Positions 30,529 through 34,706 of a stretch of 34,706 bases of DNA are shown here, piece after piece. The stretch lies in NCBI GenBank assembly GCA_041653955.1, contig JBAZEH010000016.1, positions 1 to 34,706 on the forward strand. Reading direction: 5' to 3'. Position 1 is the first letter of the stretch. Each line of letters begins with the position of its first letter. This DNA is from UBA1562 sp041653955. Lineage in GTDB: Bacteria > Omnitrophota > Gorgyraeia > Gygaellales > Profunditerraquicolaceae. A program made the position numbers and the translations under genes. The notes under the pieces are model-generated. The model was given only the letters and a program-made list of their open reading frames with translations, was not told where the DNA came from and made no database searches.

Positions 30529-31398
30529 ATGACTTTTAAAGAGAAGATACAATCAGGTAAATTTTTGTTGACTTCTGAGATAGGCCCGCCGAAAGGGATA
30601 GAGACCAGGATTTTGCTGGAGGATGCAGAGCTTATCAGGGCGAGGGTTGATGCGATAAATGTGACTGACCTGCAGAGTTCGGTTATGCGCCTGGGCTCGC
30701 TGGCGGTCTGCGGGCTGTTAAAGCAGAAAGGGTTTGAACCGGTATTCCAGGTTACCTGCCGCGACAGGAACCGCCTCGCTTTACAATCCGATATATTATC
30801 CGCGGCAGCGCTGGGCATAGAGAATATTTTGATCCTTACCGGAGACCACCCCACATTAGGGGACCACCCCGAAGCAAAACCCGTATTTGACCTTGATTCC
30901 GTGCAATTATTGGAAGTAGTAAGGACGCTGCAGGAGGGTTTTGATATGAAGGGCAATAAACTTGAGGGGGCCGCGCCAAAGTTTTGCGTGGGAGCGGTAG
31001 TGAACCCCGGAGCAGACCCCATTGAACCGCAGATACTCAAGATGGAAAAGAAGATCGCCGCGGGGGCCGAGTTCTTCCAGACCCAGGCGGTGTATGATAT
31101 AAAGACATTTGAGAATTTTCTTTCCAAGACAAAACATTTAAAGACGACCGTAATGGCGGGTATAGTTTTATTGAAATCTGCGGGGATGGCCCGTTATATG
31201 AATAAGAATGTAGCCGGGGTATCCGTGCCGGATGATCTCATAAAAGAGATGGAAGAGACAAAGGATAAAACAGCTACGTCAATAGAGATCGCGGCGCGGT
31301 TGATCAAAGAATTGAAACCTATGTGCCAGGGCATACATATCATGCCTATCGGCTGGGATAAGAAGGTCCCACTGGTCCTTGACGCAGCAGGCTTATAA
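30529..31398 (+). CDS. metF: Methylene-THF reductase
   Basis: MetF reduces 5,10-methylene-THF to 5-methyl-THF, ending the methyl branch. I start at ATG 30529, one base after the folD stop, with AGGGG at 30520-30524; an in-frame ATG at 30499 lies within folD and has no SD. Family features of the flavin TIM barrel: LLTSEIGPPKG with the catalytic Glu, QVTCRDRNRLALQSD, ILILTGDHP with the conserved Asp, and the late FFQTQAVYD and MAGIVLL. 289 aa matches the FAD-binding catalytic domain. No metV or rnfC2, partners in some acetogens, adjoins it, so its electron donor is not evident. It lies 15 nt before cooS, so co-transcription is likely. Confidence 0.94.
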   Translation: MTFKEKIQSGKFLLTSEIGPPKGIETRILLEDAELIRARVDAINVTDLQSSVMRLGSLAVCGLLKQKGFEPVFQVTCRDRNRLALQSDILSAAALGIENILILTGDHPTLGDHPEAKPVFDLDSVQLLEVVRTLQEGFDMKGNKLEGAAPKFCVGAVVNPGADPIEPQILKMEKKIAAGAEFFQTQAVYDIKTFENFLSKTKHLKTTVMAGIVLLKSAGMARYMNKNVAGVSVPDDLIKEMEETKDKTATSIEIAARLIKELKPMCQGIHIMPIGWDKKVPLVLDAAGL

Positions 31399-31413
31399 GT
31401 AGGGAGGAATGAG

Positions 31414-33318
31414 ATGTCCAATATTGAACAGAAATCCATAGACCCGGCTACGCAGGAAGCCTTGAAGAAAGCCAGGGATGAGAATATAAAGACTTCATGG
31501 GACAGGCTGGAGTCACAGCAGCCGCAGTGCGGCTTTGGCCAGCTTGGGGTATGTTGCACTGTCTGCGCTATGGGCCCCTGCAGGATAGACCCCTTTGGCG
31601 AGGGAGCGCAAACAGGTGTATGCGGAGCTAATGCAGATACTATAGCAGCCAGGAACCTGGCGCGCAAGATAGCAGTAGGGGCGTCCGCCCACTCTGACCA
31701 TGGCAGGGATGTAGCGTATACCTTATCTTTATTGTCTGAAGGCCACGCGCACGATTACGAACTCCTTGATATTGAAAAGTTGAAGTCGCTTGCGCGGGAG
31801 TTCGGGATTGACACGGAGAAGGGCGCAAAACAGACCGCTAAAGAGTTAAGCAGGAAACTTCTTGAGGAGTTCGGAAAACAGGAGGGAGAACTCGTATTCA
31901 CGAAAAGGGCGCCCAAAAAACGCCAGGCGATCTGGAAGAAATTAAGGATAACCCCCAGGGGAGTTGACAGGGAGGTAGTGGAATTATTGCATACTACGCA
32001 TATGGGCGTAGATAACGATTATAAGAATATTATTGCTACCGGTATGCGCTGCGCTTTATCCGACGGGTGGGGTGGTTCTATGATCGCAACAGACGTGCAG
32101 GATATAGTTTTAGGCAGCCCCGAACCCGTAAGAGGGAAGGTGAATCTGGGGGTATTAAAGGAAGGCCATGTAAATATAGTAGTGCACGGGCATGAGCCTA
32201 TATTGTCGGAGATGGCGGTTAAGGCCGTAGAAGATCCTGAATTAGTCAAGCTGGCTAAGTCCAAAGGCGCTGAAGGTATAAATTTAGTCGGGATGTGCTG
32301 CACTGCCAATGAGGTGTTAATGCGCCACGGTATATCCGTAGCCGGGAATTTCTTACAGCAGGAATTAGCTATCGTTACCGGAGCGGTAGAGGTGATGATG
32401 GTGGATGTCCAATGTATTATGCCTGCGCTGCAGGAGATAGCGGCCTGCTACCATACAAGGCTGGTCACTACCAGCCCAAAGGTTCGTTTTCCCGGGGTCG
32501 TGCACGTTGAATTTGAACCGAATAAAGCGTATGAAGTAGCCAAAGAGATCGTCAGGCTCGGTGTTGAGAATTTTTCCAACAGGAATAAGGAGAGGGTTAA
32601 CATACCCAGGCACGAGATGGACCTGGTAGCCGGTTTTACCAAAGAGGTAGTTTTCCAGATCTTGGGAGGGAGGTACCGCGCTACATACAGGCCTTTAAAT
32701 GAAGCTATCATATCAGGCCGCCTGCGCGGATTGGCTGGTGTTGTGGGTTGTAATAATCCAAAACAAACACACGATTATTTCCACACTACCGTAGTAAAGG
32801 AGCTTATCAAGAAAGATGTCCTGGTATTGCAGACGGGATGCTCTGCCATCGCCTGCGCGAAACAGGGGTTGCTTATCCCTGAAGCAGCTAAGGAGTACGC
32901 GGGCCGCGGGTTACAGGAGATATGCGAGGCAGTAGGGATACCGCCGGTTTTGCATTTAGGCTCCTGCGTGGATAATTCTCGCATATTGACCGCGGCGGCC
33001 CATGTCATAGCAGAGGGCGGGCTCGGAGAGGATATAGCTGATATCCCTGCTGCCGGTTGCGCGCCTGAATGGATGTCGGAAAAGGCGATCACTATAGGTA
33101 TGTATTTTGTAGCTTCAGGAGTTTATACCGTATTCGGAGCCAGCCCCTTTGCGACGCTGGGAAGCAAGAATCTGACCGATTATCTGACCAAAGACCTGGC
33201 AGAGACAGTAGGGGGCAGGTTTGAATTTTGCGATGACCCTATAAAGATGGCCCAGATGATGGTTGAGCACATAGATAATAAGCGCAAGGCCCTGAATTTA
33301 AAACCCGCAATGTACTAA
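31414..33318 (+). CDS. cooS: Ni-Fe-S carbon monoxide dehydrogenase, catalytic subunit
   Basis: CooS interconverts CO and CO2 with ferredoxin. All cofactor ligands are present. D-cluster: Cys39 and Cys47. B-cluster: Cys48, Cys51, Cys56, Cys70. C-cluster: His260 in HGHEP, Cys295 or Cys296, Cys334 in VDVQC, Cys446 in VGCNN, Cys476 in QTGCS and Cys518 in LGSCVDN. Catalytic helpers His93 and His96 (AHSDHGRD) and Lys557 (MSEKAI) are also there. The first 100 residues share the numbering of Carboxydothermus CODH-II. 634 aa is the CooS length. SD AGGGAGGAAT precedes ATG. Acetyl-CoA synthase and the Ni-insertion ATPase CooC are not in the window. It follows the methyl-branch genes and precedes a ferredoxin and a flavin oxidoreductase. 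Confidence 0.97.
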   Translation: MSNIEQKSIDPATQEALKKARDENIKTSWDRLESQQPQCGFGQLGVCCTVCAMGPCRIDPFGEGAQTGVCGANADTIAARNLARKIAVGASAHSDHGRDVAYTLSLLSEGHAHDYELLDIEKLKSLAREFGIDTEKGAKQTAKELSRKLLEEFGKQEGELVFTKRAPKKRQAIWKKLRITPRGVDREVVELLHTTHMGVDNDYKNIIATGMRCALSDGWGGSMIATDVQDIVLGSPEPVRGKVNLGVLKEGHVNIVVHGHEPILSEMAVKAVEDPELVKLAKSKGAEGINLVGMCCTANEVLMRHGISVAGNFLQQELAIVTGAVEVMMVDVQCIMPALQEIAACYHTRLVTTSPKVRFPGVVHVEFEPNKAYEVAKEIVRLGVENFSNRNKERVNIPRHEMDLVAGFTKEVVFQILGGRYRATYRPLNEAIISGRLRGLAGVVGCNNPKQTHDYFHTTVVKELIKKDVLVLQTGCSAIACAKQGLLIPEAAKEYAGRGLQEICEAVGIPPVLHLGSCVDNSRILTAAAHVIAEGGLGEDIADIPAAGCAPEWMSEKAITIGMYFVASGVYTVFGASPFATLGSKNLTDYLTKDLAETVGGRFEFCDDPIKMAQMMVEHIDNKRKALNLKPAMY

Positions 33319-33327
33319 AAAATAAAA

Positions 33328-33461
33328 CAGAGACGTTTTCCGGCGCAAAGCGGAAACGTCTACCGCCCCAAAGCGGAAACTGTCCCCCAATAGGGTACAG
33401 TTTCCCGATTGGCTCGGAAAGCGTCTCTGGATTAGGATGGAAAGCGTCTCTGGATTAGGAT
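33328..33461 (+). repeat. Nested palindromes and 23-bp tandem duplication between cooS and the ferredoxin gene
   Basis: A terminal pair CAGAGACGTTTTCC (33328-33341) and GGAAAGCGTCTCTG (33416-33429) can form a 14-bp stem with one G-U. Inside it are two smaller hairpins: AGACGTTTTCCG with CGGAAACGTCT (33331-33361, one bulge) and GGAAACTGT with ACAGTTTCC (33375-33405, extended by three C-G pairs). A 23-bp block is perfectly duplicated in tandem at 33416-33438 and 33439-33461; the second copy ends two bases into the ATG of the next gene. The arrangement resembles a REP-like or miniature inverted-repeat element. Confidence 0.8.
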
Positions 33462-33463
33462 GA
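33437..33463 (+). other. 8-codon upstream ORF overlapping the ferredoxin start
   Basis: The ATG created by the first copy of the tandem repeat reads MESVSGLG and stops at TGA 33461-33463, overlapping the ferredoxin ATG as ATGA. Translational coupling from it is conceivable, which would help a gene whose own SD (TTAGG) is weak. It may equally be a by-product of the duplication. Confidence 0.25.
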
Positions 33464-33918
33464 AGAAGCTGTATTATGATGTAAAGAAGTGCCTGGGTTG
33501 TAAGTCCTGCGAGATAGCATGCGCGTTGGCTCATTCCGTAACCGCAGAGCTGTTCGCGGCGCTTAAAGAAGAGAAATTATCGCTACCCAGGAAGAAGGTC
33601 GCCTCATACAAAGATAAAAACTATCCGGTTTCATGCCGCCACTGCGATGACCCGAAGTGCGTTGATGCCTGCATGGCTGCCGCCCTCACTTACGATAAAG
33701 AAAACAAGATGGTTGTGCATGATGAATCCCGCTGCGTAGGATGCTGGATGTGCGTGATGGTTTGCCCCTATGGAGCTATACGTCCGGATAAAAGCAAAAA
33801 GATACCTGTGCGCTGCGATAAATGCAAGGATAAAGATGAGCCTGCCTGCGTTAAAGCCTGCCCTACAGGCGCAATTATCTGGATAGAAGAAAATGAAGCA
33901 GTTCATAATAATAGGTAA
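33460..33918 (+). CDS. Four-cluster ferredoxin (CooF/HycB type), electron partner of CODH
   Basis: The 152-aa protein carries sixteen motif cysteines in four groups: CLGCKSCEIAC, CRHCDDPKCVDAC, CVGCWMCVMVC followed by PYGAI, and CDKCKDKDEPACVKAC followed by PTGAI. This is the pattern of the polyferredoxins CooF, HycB and DmsB, which bind four [4Fe-4S] clusters. It lies after cooS and just before an FAD oxidoreductase, so it is expected to take electrons from the CODH D-cluster and pass them on. Its 5' end is unusual: the start codon is part of a 23-bp tandem repeat and the SD (TTAGG) is weak. The 3' end overlaps the oxidoreductase by 26 nt. Confidence 0.9.
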   Translation: MKKLYYDVKKCLGCKSCEIACALAHSVTAELFAALKEEKLSLPRKKVASYKDKNYPVSCRHCDDPKCVDACMAAALTYDKENKMVVHDESRCVGCWMCVMVCPYGAIRPDKSKKIPVRCDKCKDKDEPACVKACPTGAIIWIEENEAVHNNR

Positions 33919-34706
33919 TTCTGCCGCGGGAATAGCCGCGATAGAGGCTATTCGCAAGCACGATAAGGATTCCGGGATCCTTGTTTTTTCTGATGAAGAT
34001 TATTCTTCTTACTGCCGCTGCCTGATATCTTATTATCTGGCAGGGGATATAAAAGAGGATAAGATAGCCTACCGGCCGCAGGAGTTTTATAAAACAAATA
34101 ATGTAGAGCTTTTCCTGAACAAAAAGGTCTCGCGCGTTGACCCCAAAAAGAGCCGCGTAATACTTGAAGATAAATCACAGTTTAATTATGACGCCCTGCT
34201 TATAGCTACCGGCGCCTCCCCTAAATTCCCGGAGACAAAAGGAATAAAAAAGAAGGGCGTATATGGGTTTCGCACCATAAGGGATGTAAAGGAGATATCA
34301 GGACTTCTGCCCGTAACCAGGTCAGCCTGCGTCATGGGAGGAGGGCTCATCGGCCTTAAAGCTGCCTATGGGCTTAAAAAGAGGGGCGTTGATGTTAAGG
34401 TTATAGTAAGATCAAAACAGCTCCTATCACAGATACTGGATTATGATGCCGCCGGTTTCGTGCAGAGGAAACTGGAGGAGAACGGTATAGAGATAATCAC
34501 CGGTCAGGGTGTATCCGAAATAATAGGGGAAGGCGACATAAGAGCGGTCAAGATAGATTCCGGGAAGGCCTTTGAGGCCACTATGATAATAGTAGGCAAG
34601 GGTGTTTCCCCGAATACGGACATGGTAAAGGGCTCCGAAATAAAAATAAATGAAGGCATAGCCGTTGACAGCGCGATGCGCACAAGCATACCCAATATCT
34701 ATGCTG
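33893..34706 (+). CDS. FAD/NAD(P)-dependent oxidoreductase (3' partial), CODH-associated FNOR type
   Basis: This frame starts at ATG 33893 within the ferredoxin gene and stays open to the window end (271 codons seen), so the C-terminus is missing. The N-terminal IIIGNSAAGIAAIEAIR is the FAD-binding loop; SSYCRCLISYYLAG follows. LLIATGASPKFP is the second FAD motif and VMGGGLIGLKAAYGLKKRGVDV (landmark GGGLIGLKAA) the NAD(P) site. IIVGKGVSPNTD and the final SIPNIYA belong to the pyridine nucleotide-disulfide oxidoreductase fold. In Carboxydothermus and some acetogens an analogous cooS-ferredoxin-oxidoreductase set is thought to link CO oxidation to NAD(P)H. Cys41 and Cys43 are visible, but no classical CxxxxC disulfide site. 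Confidence 0.88.
   Translation, partial: MKQFIIIGNSAAGIAAIEAIRKHDKDSGILVFSDEDYSSYCRCLISYYLAGDIKEDKIAYRPQEFYKTNNVELFLNKKVSRVDPKKSRVILEDKSQFNYDALLIATGASPKFPETKGIKKKGVYGFRTIRDVKEISGLLPVTRSACVMGGGLIGLKAAYGLKKRGVDVKVIVRSKQLLSQILDYDAAGFVQRKLEENGIEIITGQGVSEIIGEGDIRAVKIDSGKAFEATMIIVGKGVSPNTDMVKGSEIKINEGIAVDSAMRTSIPNIYA

Noticed and set aside
1..34706. tRNA or rRNA genes
   Set aside because: No cloverleaf with T-arm consensus or rRNA-like sequence was noticed in the few gaps; nearly all bases are within protein genes.

Overview
This window looks like one end-to-end stretch of chromosome from an uncultured, probably anaerobic, diderm bacterium of roughly 47-50% GC. The combination points to Candidatus Omnitrophota or a close PVC-side relative: an OmpA-type lipoprotein, a GH57 branching enzyme beside a DUF4912 protein, a queuosine block carrying SpoIID, and a Wood-Ljungdahl methyl branch joined to CO dehydrogenase. 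The phylum is an inference from gene content only. Every convincing gene is on the + strand, and genes are packed with 1-26 nt overlaps or very short gaps.

Layout. (1) 1-3790: a partial metallophosphatase/thioredoxin-like fusion, a homocitrate-synthase-family enzyme (possibly Re-citrate synthase) and purA. (2) 3791-4994: a strong sigma70-type promoter, an OmpA-family lipoprotein, a membrane-anchored coiled-coil protein, and a hairpin/U-run preceded by a 10-codon mini-ORF. (3) 5023-7647: a DUF4912 protein and a GH57 alpha-glucan branching enzyme. (4) 7650-20312: one long housekeeping run, uppS-cdsA-dxr-rseP-ispG-proS-rimP-nusA-infB-trpS-scpA-ruvB, covering isoprenoid and phospholipid precursors, envelope stress, tRNA charging, transcription and translation factors, chromosome condensation and recombination. 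(5) 20311-21281: an accessory island with GGGACACCC repeats, an ORF6N-domain gene broken by an in-frame TAG, and a non-coding stretch rich in hairpins. (6) 21282-25259: queH-DUF2905-spoIID-queA-tgt. (7) 25261-27312: trmD-rplS-rnhB-yraN, where rnhB has no conventional start codon. (8) 27313-34706: fhs-fchA-folD-metF-cooS, then a four-cluster ferredoxin and an FAD/NAD oxidoreductase that runs off the end.

How the genes work together. Module 8 encodes formate -> formyl-THF -> methenyl-THF -> methylene-THF -> methyl-THF, and then CO2/CO interconversion with a dedicated electron path (CODH -> ferredoxin -> flavin oxidoreductase -> NAD(P)). FolD has lost the cyclohydrolase lysine (Gln49 in its place) and sits directly behind a dedicated cyclohydrolase, FchA, so the two steps look split between two proteins. 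No acetyl-CoA synthase or corrinoid protein is present in this window.

The most unusual non-genic signal is a set of palindromic, REP-like repeats at three operon junctions (after ruvB, yraN and cooS). They begin at or within about 10 nt of the upstream stop codon. At yraN two hairpins keep the same 8-nt loop with different, still-paired stems. At cooS a 23-bp tandem duplication reaches into the start codon of the ferredoxin gene. No tRNA, rRNA, CRISPR array or complete insertion sequence was seen.
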